Source: RPQJ01 sp963777725
GTDB taxonomy: Bacteria > Pseudomonadota > Gammaproteobacteria > Steroidobacterales > Steroidobacteraceae
Direction: 5' to 3'
DNA length: 64,000 bases
Assembly (NCBI GenBank): GCA_963777725.1
Contig: CAVZRR010000010.1
Span: forward strand, 17,087 to 81,086
A program made the position numbers and the translations under genes. The notes beneath the pieces are model-generated. The model saw only the letters and a program-made list of their open reading frames with translations. It was not told where the DNA came from and made no database searches. Below are positions 20,869 through 30,465 of this stretch, piece after piece. Position 1 is the stretch's first letter. The number at the start of each line of letters is the position of its first letter.

Positions 20869-22095
20869 ATGCGCAAGGACTCGTTTGTCGACGGTCGGTG
20901 CCTTGCCGCAATTCGCGGCGGCGCCCGCAGTCTGGCCGCGCGCTGCGGTCGCGCGCTGCTGCTCTGCGGCGCGGCGCTGGTGCTGCTGCAGCCCGGCGTA
21001 TCTGCGGCGGATGCGCGCAGCCAGGCCAAGCGCATCCACGACCGGCTTGCCGGCGTGCCGCCGACACCCGCGGTGCTGGATGCGATGACTGCCGACGTCG
21101 CCGCCGGCCGCAGCCTCGATGCCGCCTACAAGGCCATGGACCACCGCGCGTTCTACGACGTGACGCTGAAGAATTTCGCGATGCCGTGGACCAATCGCGA
21201 CCAGACGGTCTTTGCGCCGCTGAACGACTACGTCGCGACCATCATCGGCATGGTGCGCGACGACGTGCCGTTCAACCAGGTGCTGTCGGAGGACATCCTG
21301 TACGTGGGCAGCGGCGCGAGCGGCGTGCCGGCGTTCTCGGCGTCGAGCAACGCGCACTACGAGGCGCTCGAGTCGAGTGGCGCCAACCTGAAGAACGCAC
21401 TCGTGCGCACCACGCAGTCCTCCGTGACCGGTCTCCCGCCGGCGGCGACCGCCGGCGTCGTGACGACGCGCGCGGCCGCGCAGGCCTTCTTCGTCGCCGG
21501 TACCAACCGGGCGATGTTCCGCTTCACGCTGATGAACCACCTGTGCGTGGATCTCGAGCAGGTGCAGGATCCGACGCGCCCGGCCGACCGCATCCGCCAG
21601 GACGTGAGCCGCAGCCCGGGCGGCGACAGCCGCGTGTTCCTGAACAACTGCATCGCCTGCCACGCCGGGATGGACCCGCTCGCGCAGGCGTATGCGTACT
21701 ACGACTACGACGAGGACGCCGGCCGCATCGTCTACTCGGCCGGCCAGGTGCGGCCCAAGTACTTCAACAACGACGACACGTTCCGGCCGGGTTTCATCAC
21801 TCCGGACGACAGCTGGGACAACTACTGGCGCCAGGGCCGCAATGCACTGCTCGGCTGGGATGCCTCGCTGCCGGCGCGCGGGCAGGGCGCCAAGTCGATG
21901 GGCCGCGAACTCGCCGGCACCGAGCAGTTCGCCCGCTGCCAGGTCGAGAAGGTCTTCCGCAACGTCTGCTTCCGCGCGCCCAGCGACGCCGAGGACCGTG
22001 CGCGCGTGGACACGATGACTGCGTCGTTCAAGGCGAATGGTTACCGGCTGAAGAGGGTGTTCGCCGAGGCGGCCACCTACTGCGTCGGCGAGTAG
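20869..22095 (+). CDS. Exported c-type cytochrome-like protein (one CxxCH), DUF1585/1588-like
   Basis: 408-residue exported protein. A GGGAG site lies nine bases before the ATG, followed by an Arg-rich start and a signal peptide (LLLCGAALVLLQPGVSA). One haem-binding site, NNCIACHAGMDPLAQAY, sits near residue 260. The Cys-x-x-Cys-His followed by MDPLA and Tyr-rich text recalls the C-terminal DUF1588/DUF1585 parts of planctomycete-type cytochromes. The C-terminal third contains three more cysteines. First gene of a rightward three-gene cassette (ten bases to the next gene), divergent from the HzsA-like gene. Probably an electron-transfer subunit working with its neighbours. The exact family is uncertain. 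Confidence 0.65.
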   Translation: MRKDSFVDGRCLAAIRGGARSLAARCGRALLLCGAALVLLQPGVSAADARSQAKRIHDRLAGVPPTPAVLDAMTADVAAGRSLDAAYKAMDHRAFYDVTLKNFAMPWTNRDQTVFAPLNDYVATIIGMVRDDVPFNQVLSEDILYVGSGASGVPAFSASSNAHYEALESSGANLKNALVRTTQSSVTGLPPAATAGVVTTRAAAQAFFVAGTNRAMFRFTLMNHLCVDLEQVQDPTRPADRIRQDVSRSPGGDSRVFLNNCIACHAGMDPLAQAYAYYDYDEDAGRIVYSAGQVRPKYFNNDDTFRPGFITPDDSWDNYWRQGRNALLGWDASLPARGQGAKSMGRELAGTEQFARCQVEKVFRNVCFRAPSDAEDRARVDTMTASFKANGYRLKRVFAEAATYCVGE

Positions 22096-22104
22096 GAGAA
22101 CGTC

Positions 22105-24560
22105 ATGGGCATGCTCGGTTCGCAATCATTGGTGACCCGCGTCCTCGCGACGGCCAGCCTGCTGGCGACTGCTCGCGGGCTGCGGCGGCGGCGCAGAGAC
22201 CGTCGAGAACCCGGTGACCACCGGTGGCTCGGCGCCGACCTACAGCGGTCCGCCGCCGGCCACGGCGGACGTGCAGTCCTTCAAGATCAACGTCTGGGAC
22301 AACCTCAAGGCGACGAACCGTTGCGGCCAGTGCCACACGGAGGGTGGGCAGGCGCCGCAGTTCGTGCGCCAGGACGACATCAACCTCGCGTACGCGGCGG
22401 CCAACGGCATCGTGACGCTTGGTTCGCCGCGCGACTCGCGCCTGGTCACCAAGGTCGCCGGCGGCCACAACTGCTGGCTCGCCAGCACCGCGGCCTGCGC
22501 CGACATCCTGACGACCTGGATCTCGAACTGGGCCGGTGCGACGGCCGGCGGCAGCGCCGGCGTCGATCTCGAGGCGCCGCCGATCCGCGACCCGGGCGCG
22601 AGCAAGAGCTTCCCGGCCGCGCCGGACCTCTTCGGCAGCACGGTCCATCCGCTGCTCGAGGAGTACTGCGCCCGCTGCCATGCGCCGTCCGCGGCGAGCT
22701 CGCAGTCGCCGTTCTTCGCGTCGGCCGACGTCGACGAGGCCTACGCCGCCGCGCGCGTCAAGATCAACCTCGACCAGCCCGCGCTGTCGCGCCTGGTCCT
22801 GCGGCTGCGCAACGAGTTCCACAACTGCTGGAGCGACTGCGCCGCCAACTCGAGCGAGATGGAGGCGGCGATCAACGCGTTCGCTGCGTCGATCCCGCTC
22901 ACGCAGGTCGACCCGTCGCTGGTGCTGTCGAAGGCACTCACGCTGTACGACGGCACCGTCGCGAGCGGCGGCAACCGCTACAACGGCAGCGTGATCGGCC
23001 TCTGGGAGTTCAAGACCGGCAGCGGCCGGGTCGCCTACGACACCAGCGGCGTCGAGCCGGCGCTGAACCTCAATCTCTCGGGTGACGTGACCTGGGTCGG
23101 CGGCTGGGGCATCAACGTGCGCAGCGGCAAGGCGCAGGGCTCCACGACCGCGAGCCGCAAGCTGCACGACCTGATCCTGGGCACCGGCGAATACTCGATC
23201 GAGGCCTGGGTCGCCCCCGGCAACGTGGCGCAGGAGGACGCGCGCATCGTCTCCTACTCGGGCGGCACGACCTCGCGCAACTTCATGCTCGGGCAGACGC
23301 TCTACAGCTACGATTTCTACAACCGCTCCAGCGCGACCGACCAGAACGGCGACCCGAAGCTCACGACCTCGGACGACGACGAGGACCTGCAGGCGACGCT
23401 GCAGCACGTCGTGGCGACCTACGACCCGGTCAACGGCCGCCGCATCTACGTGAACGGCGAGTTCACCGGCGACGCCGACCCGTCGGCCAGCAGCACGATC
23501 GCGGACTGGGACGACACCTTCGCCTTCGTGCTCGGCAACGAGGTTTCCGGGGACCGGCAGTTCGAGGGCATCTTCCGCCTGGTCGCGGTGCACAACCGCG
23601 CGCTGACGCCCGAGCAGATCAACCAGAACTTCCAGGCGGGCGTCGGCGAGAAGTTCTACCTGCTGTTCTCGGTGAGCCACCTCGTCGACGTGCCGCAGGC
23701 CTACATCCTGTTCGAGGTGAGCCAGTTCGACAGCTACGGCTACCTGTTCGACAAGCCGACCTTCATCAGCCTCGATCCCGACGGCGCGCCCGGGCAGCAT
23801 TCCGCTCGCCGGCATGCGCATCGGCGTCAACGGCAGCGAGGCGCAGGTCGGCCAGGCGTACCGCACGCTCGATACCGCGATCACGGACTCGCTCTACGGG
23901 CCGCTCGGCCAGCCGTTGTCGACGATCGGCACCGTGATCGGGCTCGAGAAGGGGCCCGAGGCGGACGAGTTCTTCCTGACGTTCGACGTGCTCGGCAGCC
24001 GCCAGAACGTGCGCACGGATCCGGTGCCGCTGGCACCCGCCCCGCCGCCGGACGTGCAGCGCGCGGCCGACGTCGGCTTGCGCGTCTTCGACGAGATCAA
24101 CGCGACGATGTCCGAACTCACCGGCGTCAGTCCGACCCGCCCGTCGGTGCAGGCGACCTACGAGCAGGTCAAGCAGGCGCTGCCGACGATCGAGAACATC
24201 GACACGTTCGTCTCGGCGCACCCGGTCGCGATCGCGCAGCTGGCGATCCAGTACTGCGATGCGCTGGTCGAGGACACGGGCGCGCGAGCGGCGTACTTCC
24301 CCGGCTTCGACTTCGCGGCGAGCCCGGCCGTGGCGTTCAGCCCCGCCGGCCGGGCGATCGTGCTCGACTCGCTGGTCGGCCGGATGATGGCGCAGAACGT
24401 CGCGACCGAGCCGAACGCGACCGAGGTTCGTGGCGACCTCGACGCGATGATCACGCGGCTCGCGGCCTGCGGCGGCAGCTGCGCGGCCGGTCGGACCGAG
24501 ACGATCGTCAAGGCGAGCTGTGCGGCACTGCTCGGCAGCGCCGTGACCCTGGTGCACTGA
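22105..24560 (+). CDS. LamG-domain dihaem lipoprotein, two frameshifts
   Basis: Large exported lipoprotein of about 815 residues. A +1 change near 22172 joins the ATG at 22105 (GGAG site seven bases upstream) to the lipobox LLAGCGGG. Two haem motifs follow, CGQCH (near 22324) and CARCH (near 22670), then a laminin-G/concanavalin-like domain (SGEYSIEAWVAPGNVAQEDARIVSYSG in outline, HVVATYDPVNGRRIYVNGE). A second +1 change near 23795 leads to the C-terminal part, GMRIGVNGSEAQVGQAYR onward, which has no recognised domain. Cytochrome plus LamG suggests a cell-surface redox protein that binds a polymer or a partner. Second gene of the cassette. Confidence 0.75.
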
Positions 24561-24594
24561 CCGTGGCCCGGCGCCACGATTCGAGGTAGGCAAC

Positions 24595-26229
24595 ATGATC
24601 ATTCGCAAGGCACCTCCCCGGCAGCTGGCGCTCGACGAGCCGATCCGGCACGAGGGCGCGCACAAGCGACCCGTCACCCGCCGCGACTTCCTCGCGCAGG
24701 GCTTCGCGGCGGGCCTCGGCACGGTCGTCGCGCCGACGGTCTTCGGCCTGTTCGCCAACCCGCGCGCTGCGATGGCGGCGCTATCGCCCGACCTCGAGGC
24801 GCTGCGCAGCACCTGCGGCATCGAGGTGCTCGGCGCAGGCAAGATCCCGTTCATCTGCATCGACCTTGCGGGCGGCGCGAACATGGTCGGCTCGAACGTG
24901 CTGATCGGCGGTCCGGGCGGCCAGCTCGACTTCCTGACGACCGCGGGATACGGGAAGATGGGCCTGCCGGGCGACATGGTGCCGAGCCTGACGAATCCGG
25001 TCACGGGCACCAGCTTCACCGACACCTCGCTCGGCCTCGCGTTCCATTCGGACAGCGCGTTCCTGCGCGGCATCCTCGACCGGATCTCGCCCGCCACCGC
25101 CGCGGGCATCAATGGCGCGGTCATCGCCGCGCGCTCCGAGAACGATACCGGCAACAACCCGCACAACCCGATGTACGGGATCTACCGCGCCGGCGCGGAC
25201 GGTTCGCTCGCGACGCTGATCGGTTCGCGCGCCTCGGACTCGGGTGGCAACTCGATGGCGCCGGCCGGCCTGATCGACCTGTCGGTCCGTCCGACCAAGG
25301 TCGACCGCGCGAGCGACGTCACCGGCCTCGTCGACACCGGCCAGCTGGCCAACCTGCTGAGCGTCGACGACACGGTGGTCGTCATGGAGGCCATCCAGCG
25401 CATCAGTCATCGCAAGCTGCAGGTCATCGATCCGAAGCAGAACTGGCCGGATCCGAAGCGGACCACCGTGACGCGCAACGAGGTCGTCCGCGAGCTGGTG
25501 AGCTGCGGCTACGTGAAGGCCGCCGACGTCGTCGACCGCTTCGGCGACCCCTCGAGCCTGAACCCCGAGCTCGACCCGGACATCGTGGGCAGCACGGGAG
25601 TCTTCTCGCAGGCCGAGTACGACGCGGATGGCGAGTTCCAGAAGACCGCGGCCGTCATGAAGATGGTGCTGTCCGGCTACGCCGGCGCCGGCACGATCAC
25701 GATGGGCGGCTACGACTATCACGGCCAGGGCCGGGCGACCGGCGAGGTGCGCGACTTGCGCGCCGGGCGCTGCATGGGCGCCTGCCTCGAGTACGCTGCC
25801 CGCCGCGGCATGCCGCTGATGCTCTACGTCTTCTCCGACGGATCGCTGTCCGCGAGCGGTCAGGTGGACAACTCGCCCGACGGGCGCGGCAAGTTCATGT
25901 GGACCAGCGACAACCAGTCCACGGCCGCGTCGTTCTTCCTCGTCTACAACCCGCGCGGTCGGCCGCAGTTGCTCGATACCGGGGCGGGGGGCGCGGCGCG
26001 CCACCAGCAGATCGGCTACTTCCGCGGCGACGCCTCGGTCGAGACGGCGTCGAGCCCGGCGGCCAACAACGTCAACCTGCTGGTCGAGACGGTCGTGCTG
26101 AACTACATGGCCCTGCACGGCGAGCAGGGGCAGTTCGGCCAGAAGTTCCCGCGCAACGGCCTTGGTTCGGCGGCCGCGCAGGACAGCCTGATCGCGTTCA
26201 ACCCGATCGTGAACGGACGCATCGGCTGA
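24595..26229 (+). CDS. Tat-exported DUF1501-like protein
   Basis: 544 residues. The N-terminus has a twin-arginine signal (VTRRDFLAQGFAAGLGTVV) after a 28-residue leader, so the protein should cross the inner membrane folded. The body contains GGYDYHGQGRATGEVRD and MLYVFSDGSLSASG, resembling the alkaline-phosphatase-like DUF1501 family that often accompanies DUF1585/1588/1592 cytochromes in planctomycetes and gammaproteobacteria. Third gene of the cassette, preceded by a GAGGT ribosome site. Catalytic role unknown. The consistent pairing with haem lipoproteins suggests one exported complex. Confidence 0.7.
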   Translation: MIIRKAPPRQLALDEPIRHEGAHKRPVTRRDFLAQGFAAGLGTVVAPTVFGLFANPRAAMAALSPDLEALRSTCGIEVLGAGKIPFICIDLAGGANMVGSNVLIGGPGGQLDFLTTAGYGKMGLPGDMVPSLTNPVTGTSFTDTSLGLAFHSDSAFLRGILDRISPATAAGINGAVIAARSENDTGNNPHNPMYGIYRAGADGSLATLIGSRASDSGGNSMAPAGLIDLSVRPTKVDRASDVTGLVDTGQLANLLSVDDTVVVMEAIQRISHRKLQVIDPKQNWPDPKRTTVTRNEVVRELVSCGYVKAADVVDRFGDPSSLNPELDPDIVGSTGVFSQAEYDADGEFQKTAAVMKMVLSGYAGAGTITMGGYDYHGQGRATGEVRDLRAGRCMGACLEYAARRGMPLMLYVFSDGSLSASGQVDNSPDGRGKFMWTSDNQSTAASFFLVYNPRGRPQLLDTGAGGAARHQQIGYFRGDASVETASSPAANNVNLLVETVVLNYMALHGEQGQFGQKFPRNGLGSAAAQDSLIAFNPIVNGRIG

Positions 26230-26322
26230 CGCGACCGTGATAGGCTGGCGGCACGCATGGCGAGTCCACGCCAGTCCCTGCGCTCGACTGCTTGCTGCCG
26301 CGGGCGCGCCCGGTTGGAATGT

Positions 26323-26738
26323 CATAAAAAATAAAATTAAAAAATTTTTAATATAATATTATATAATTTTTTTATTTAAATAAAATATTAATTTTTATAT
26401 TAAATGATAAAATAATTATATAATAAAAAAATAAATAAGTTTATTATAAAGAAAATTATATTAAATAATTTTATAAATCGGGAAGTATATAGTAAAATAG
26501 TAAAAAATAAAATGTTAAATAATTTTAATAGAAAATAGTTATTAAATTTAATTAATTGATAATTATAAAAATGTTATGAATAATTTAATTAATGAATTTA
26601 ATAATATTATTGTATTTAAAATAAGATTTAATAAAAAATAATAAATATTTTGAATATAAAATAATTAAATTTATTATATTGTAATTATTTTTATAAAATA
26701 AATTTATATAAATAATATAAAATTAATATTTATTAATA
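26323..26738. other. Extremely AT-rich island (about 5% G+C), non-coding
   Basis: In these 416 bases I count 20 G and 2 C, in a region otherwise above 60% G+C. Nearly all G+C bases are G on the plus strand. All six frames are closed by frequent stops. Both edges are abrupt, and the pentamer AATGT stands at each edge (26318-26322 and 26739-26743), as a target duplication might, although chance is possible at an AT edge. Contents are A/T runs and short palindromes such as TTAATTAA. The left flank 26230-26322 is ordinary GC-rich spacer. Possible natures: foreign insert, xenogeneic-silencer or bending site, unwinding element, or assembly artefact. Confidence 0.9.
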
Positions 26739-26745
26739 AATGTGC

Positions 26746-28111
26746 ATGGTGTTCGCTCGATCTGCTTCGCTGCCCGCGCTGCCGCGGGTCGCTCGCATCC
26801 GGAGCAGTCGTGTCGTGTACTGCCTGTGCGCTGGAGTTTCCAGTCCTCGACGGCGTACCGTTCCTGCTGGTCGATCCCGCGGCCGTGCTCGGCGACTGGC
26901 GCGCCCGGGGTCACGCTTTCCTGGCGGAACTCGATGCCCAGGCGGGTCGCTACCGAGCCGCGCTCGGCCCATCCGTCACGCGCACGACGACGCGCAATCG
27001 ACTGAAACTGCTGGCGGCGGCGTGCACCGATCACGCGCGTCGACTCCGGGCCCTGCTCGCGCCGCTCGGCCTCGGAGCGGCGGCCACGCCGGAAATCTAC
27101 CGCGCGCTCGGCGTGTCACTGCCGGCGAGCCAGGGCCTGACCGGCTACTACGCGAACCTGCACCGCGACTGGTGCTGGGGCGAGGTCGAGAACGAAGCCT
27201 CTTTCCGCTTGATTGACGCCGCACTCGGCCCGTCCGTGCCGGGGCGCACGCTGATGCTCGGCGTGGGCGCTGGCCGGCTTGCCTACGACCTTCACCAGCG
27301 CCGGCGTCCGCCGACGCTCGTGGCGGCCGACCTCAATCCGCTGTTCCTGCTTGCCGCGCAGCGGCTGCTGGCGGGCGAGACGCTCGAACTCTACGAGTTT
27401 CCGATCGCGCCGCGCGACATCGACAGCCACGCGATCCTGCGCAAGCTGCAGGCGCCAGGCGCGGTGGCGCCGGGACTGCAGCTGCTCTGCGCCGATGTGA
27501 CCGAAGGTCCCTTCGCCGACGCCGCTTTCGACACGGTCGTGACGCCCTGGTTGATCGACATCATCGACGAGGACCTGGCAAGCTTCGCCTGCCGCCTGAA
27601 CAGCTGGTTGAGGCCCGGCGGGCGCTGGATCAACAGCGGCTCGCTCGCGTTTTCGGGCGACGATCCTGTCCGGCGCTACGCCACCGAGGAAGTGCTCGAC
27701 ATCGTTGCCGCCGCCGGCTTCGCGCTGGACGGGCTGCGGGAGGATGCGATTCCGTATCTCGGCTCGCCGGCGAGCCGGCATGCGCGGCTCGAGACCGTCG
27801 TGACGTTCACCGCCATCAAGCGCGAGCAGTCGGCGGCGCCGGCGCGCGTGCGCCGATCGCCCGAATGGCTGGAACGAACCGACCTGCCAGTGCCGCTGCT
27901 GCCGGAATTCGCGGGGCGCCAGCTGGAACTGCGCGTTCTCGCCTACGTGTCGTCGCTGGTGGATGGCCGGCGGTCGATCCGCGACGTCGCGCAGGTACTG
28001 GTCGAGCAACGGCTGATGAGCGCAGCGGAAGCGGAACCGACCGTGCGCGGTTTCCTGCGGCGGCTGCACACCGAGGCGCAGGCGCGGACAGCCTCGACGC
28101 CGTCGTTGTGA
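26746..28111 (+). CDS. SAM-dependent methyltransferase with N-terminal zinc ribbon (carnosine N-methyltransferase-like)
   Basis: About 450 residues. A Trm112-like ribbon (LRCPRCRGSLASG, SCTACALEFPVLDGVPFLL) is encoded in frame upstream of the GTG at 26810. No good start exists in that frame, so one base near 26756 is probably extra and the true start is the ATG at 26746. The Rossmann methyltransferase domain has motif I LMLGVGAGRLAYDLH and AADLNPLFLLAA. YYANLHRDWCWGE and DIIDEDLASF recall the N2227/carnosine methyltransferase family. A C-terminal helical piece (VDGRRSIRDVAQVLVEQRLMS) looks like a PqqD-type or winged-helix add-on. No ribosome site is visible because the AT-rich island ends at the start. 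Substrate unknown. Confidence 0.75.
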
Positions 28112-28175
28112 GTGCCCGTCCTTGCCGCTAGTCTTGCCTGCGGTTCGACGTTCAGCCCAACGGAGCCAATGAACG

Positions 28176-29148
28176 ATGCGGTGGTTGCCCTCACTGATGA
28201 TCGCGTTGCTGCTCGGCGCCGCGCCGGCCCGGGCCGAGTGGTTCTACCGCGAGGAAGCGATCATGGGCACGCGCGTGGCCGTGGAGCTCTGGACCGAGGA
28301 TGCGGAACTCGCCACGCGGGCCATGGCGGCGGTGATCGCCGAGATGCGGCGCACCGACGAGTTGATGAGCACGTACAAGCCGGAGAGCCAGCTCTCCGCA
28401 GTCAACGCCCACGCGTTCGAGCGGCCCGTCGACGGTCGATCGCGAGATCATCGAGGTCGTGGAACGCGCGCTCGAGTTCTCGCGGCTCAGCGATGGCGCT
28501 TTCGACATCACCTATGCCAGCGTCGGCTACCTGTACGACTACCGCGCACACCAGCGACCGAGCGCAGAGCAGGTCGCGACCGCGCTGCCCGGCGTCGACT
28601 ACCGCCAGGTGCAGGTGGATCGCGGCGCGAACACGATCCGTTTCCTGCGCAAGGGCGTGCGCATCGACCTCGGCGGCATCGGCAAGGGGCATGCAGTGGA
28701 TCGCAGCATCGAGACGCTGCGCGAACTCGGCATCGAGCACGCGATGGTCAACGCCGGGGGCGACACGCGCCTGCTCGGCGATCGCCGCGGCAAGCCGTGG
28801 ATCGTCGGCGTCCGCGATCCCCGCAACGAAGGGCGGATGGTGACGCGCCTGCCGCTGGAGAACGAGGCGATCTCGACCTCGGGCGACTACGAGCGCTACT
28901 TCGAGGAGGATGGTGTGCGCTACCACCACATTCTCGTGCCCGGCACGGGCGAGGTGGCGCGGGCCGTGCGGAGCGCCACGATCATCGGCCCCGATGCGAC
29001 GCTCACTGACGGCCTGTCGACCACCGTGTTCGTGCTCGGCGTGGAGCGCGGCATGGAGCTCGTGAGCCGGCTGTCGGGCGTCGAAGCGGTCATCGTCGAC
29101 AAGGATGGCCGCATCTTCTATTCGGACGGTCTGGCGCCGCCGCAATAG
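28176..29148 (+). CDS. apbE: FAD:protein FMN transferase (ApbE family), exported; one frameshift
   Basis: Covalently attaches FMN from FAD to a Thr/Ser of target flavoproteins in the periplasm. The signal peptide LPSLMIALLLGAAPARA precedes MGTRVAVELWTED. After a +1 change near 28433 the family motifs follow: GAFDITYASVGYLYDY, IDLGGIGKGHAVDRSI, MVNAGGDTRLLG, and the C-terminal TDGLSTTVFVLG with metal-binding Asp and Thr. About 323 residues when joined, the normal size. ApbE genes commonly sit with DUF4266-DUF3570, which here lie 12 kb away in the leftward operon, so ApbE may mature a flavoprotein in this module. No obvious target motif (DxxTxAT-like) was found in the neighbours. Confidence 0.9.
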
Positions 29149-29254
29149 GAGTTGCGCGCTAGCTCGCGCGGCAAAGTGTGACGCAGTGCATTCTGCGTGC
29201 AGCGATACGCGCGTTTCGTTGACACGGCCGCGGTGCGCAGACGACGATCCCATG

Positions 29255-29336
29255 CGACTGACAAGGGCAAACCCGTCGAAAGACGGGGACGCAAAGCTTC
29301 CGGTCTTCGGGTCCCACCCATGACAGCGGGGTTGCC
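29255..29336 (+). promoter_or_regulatory. Cyclic di-GMP-I (GEMM) riboswitch
   Basis: The leader matches the class I c-di-GMP aptamer closely. There is a conserved GGGCAAACC-like 5' strand at about 29264, a perfect hairpin CCCGTC-GAAA-GACGGG with a GNRA tetraloop (29271-29286), the invariant GGGACGCAAAGC (29286-29297), a second arm with GGGT-CCC-ACCC (29309-29319), then CATGACAGCGGGGTTGCC. GGCAA near the 5' end can pair with TTGCC at the 3' end. The GCGGGG that serves as ribosome site for the ATG at 29340 lies inside the aptamer's 3' strand, so control is probably translational. A TTGACA at 29219-29224 could be the -35 box of its promoter. Confidence 0.92.
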
Positions 29337-29339
29337 AGC

Positions 29340-29879
29340 ATGCAACGCATGGATCGATTTGCGCGTGCCCGCAGGCGGGCACTGTTCGAGACGCTCGCGC
29401 TGCTCGCCGCAGCGGTGGCGGGCCTGCTCGTTTTTCCGATCGTCTCCGACGCGCGCCCGGCACCGGGCAGCGCGGCGCCCGACTTCGCCCTGAAGGCCAC
29501 CGACGGCCGCAACCTCCGCCTGTCGGAGTACCGCGGCGACGTCGTCGTGCTCGCGTTCTGGGCGAGCTGGTGCGGTCCCTGCCGCGACACGCTCGCGCAA
29601 CTGAACTCGCTGCCATCGGCGTCCGGTGACGCGACTCCGGTCGTGCTCGGCGTCAATCTCGAAGGCGACGACGCGCGCGCTGCCGCGGTCGCGCAGTCGC
29701 TCGGCCTCGATTTTCCGACTCTGCTCGATGCGCGGCAGTCCGTCGGCCGGCTCTACGACGTCGACCGCCTGCCCCTGACGCTGCTGCTCGACCGGGACGG
29801 CGTCGTGCGTGGCGCCTGGTCGCAGCAAGGCATTTCGGGTGAGGAGATCGCCCGGCAGATCGAGGAGTTGAACCTGTGA
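29340..29879 (+). CDS. TlpA-family thioredoxin-like protein, membrane-anchored; first gene of riboswitch operon
   Basis: 179 residues. The GCGGGG ribosome site (29326-29331) lies eight bases before this ATG, which favours it over the ATG at 29349. An N-terminal TM/signal anchor (ETLALLAAAVAGLLVFPIVS) is followed by APDFALKATDGRNLRLSEYRG, the active site WASWCGPCRDTL at about residue 77-88, and the cis-Pro DRLPLTLLLDRDG. Periplasmic disulfide reductase or thiol donor. It ends in a four-base GTGA overlap with the next gene. It is controlled directly by the c-di-GMP riboswitch just upstream. Confidence 0.92.
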   Translation: MQRMDRFARARRRALFETLALLAAAVAGLLVFPIVSDARPAPGSAAPDFALKATDGRNLRLSEYRGDVVVLAFWASWCGPCRDTLAQLNSLPSASGDATPVVLGVNLEGDDARAAAVAQSLGLDFPTLLDARQSVGRLYDVDRLPLTLLLDRDGVVRGAWSQQGISGEEIARQIEELNL

Positions 29880-30445
29880 GCAGTTCGATCAGACGGCTTG
29901 CGGCGCGGTTGCGCTGGCAAGTTTGCGCCGGAGCCATGGTGGTGTGCGGTGGCCTGTTGCTTGGCGCGCCGGGACACGCCGCCGATCCTGCGCAGGACCT
30001 GCGCAGCGTCGACCAGGACGTCCAGGCCCTCAAGAAGCAGCTCGTGGACCTGAACCGGGACCTGTTCCGCCTCGAGGAGGAACTACTGTATCCGGCCAGC
30101 ACGCAGGTCGCGGTGTTCCTGTCGCTCGACGTCGGCACGTTCTTCGCGCTCGACTCGGTGACGCTCAAGGTGGACGACAAGGAGGTCGCGAACTACCTGT
30201 ACACGGAGCGCGAGGTGCAGGCGCTGCACCGCGGCGGCGTGCAGAAGCTGTTCCTCGGCAACCTGAAGGCCGGCGAGCACGAGATCGTCGCGTTCTTCAC
30301 CGGCAAGGGCCCGCACGAGCGCGACTATCGGCGCGGCACCACGCTCAAGTTCGACAAGGCCGTCGGCGCCAAGTACCTCGAGCTCCGCATCAGCGACCGG
30401 CAGGCCGCGCTGCAGCCGGAGTTCGTCGTGCGCCAGTGGGAGTAG
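29876..30445 (+). CDS. Exported coiled-coil protein of the TPR/ExbBD operon, unknown function
   Basis: 189 residues, GTG start overlapping the TlpA stop. A signal peptide (CAGAMVVCGGLLLGAPGHA) precedes a short coiled coil (DLRSVDQDVQALKKQLVDLNRDL in outline, about residues 41-66) and a beta-rich domain (STQVAVFLSLDVGTFFALDSVTLKV, AGEHEIVAFFTGKGPHERDY). I do not recognise a named family with certainty. It recurs in operons with TPR and ExbB/ExbD genes, where it is sometimes mislabelled as an AraC regulator; it has no DNA-binding motif. Likely a periplasmic scaffold. Confidence 0.6.
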   Translation: MSSSIRRLAARLRWQVCAGAMVVCGGLLLGAPGHAADPAQDLRSVDQDVQALKKQLVDLNRDLFRLEEELLYPASTQVAVFLSLDVGTFFALDSVTLKVDDKEVANYLYTEREVQALHRGGVQKLFLGNLKAGEHEIVAFFTGKGPHERDYRRGTTLKFDKAVGAKYLELRISDRQAALQPEFVVRQWE

Positions 30446-30465
30446 GGGCCTCTCGAGGCTGACCC

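Noticed and set aside
22103..23884. Long reverse frame opposite the LamG gene
   Set aside because: No domain, biased composition, and it covers a clear protein with haem motifs on the plus strand.
17960..26229. Anammox hydrazine synthesis
   Set aside because: Only the alpha-subunit-like fold is present; no beta/gamma subunit, hydrazine dehydrogenase or nitrite/NO genes are seen.
26323..26738. CRISPR array or tRNA cluster in the AT-rich island
   Set aside because: No regularly spaced repeats or cloverleaf elements; only A/T runs and short palindromes.
29155..29185. GC hairpin after apbE as intrinsic terminator
   Set aside because: CGCG-CTAGCT-CGCG can pair but no U tract follows, and such words are common by chance at this GC content.
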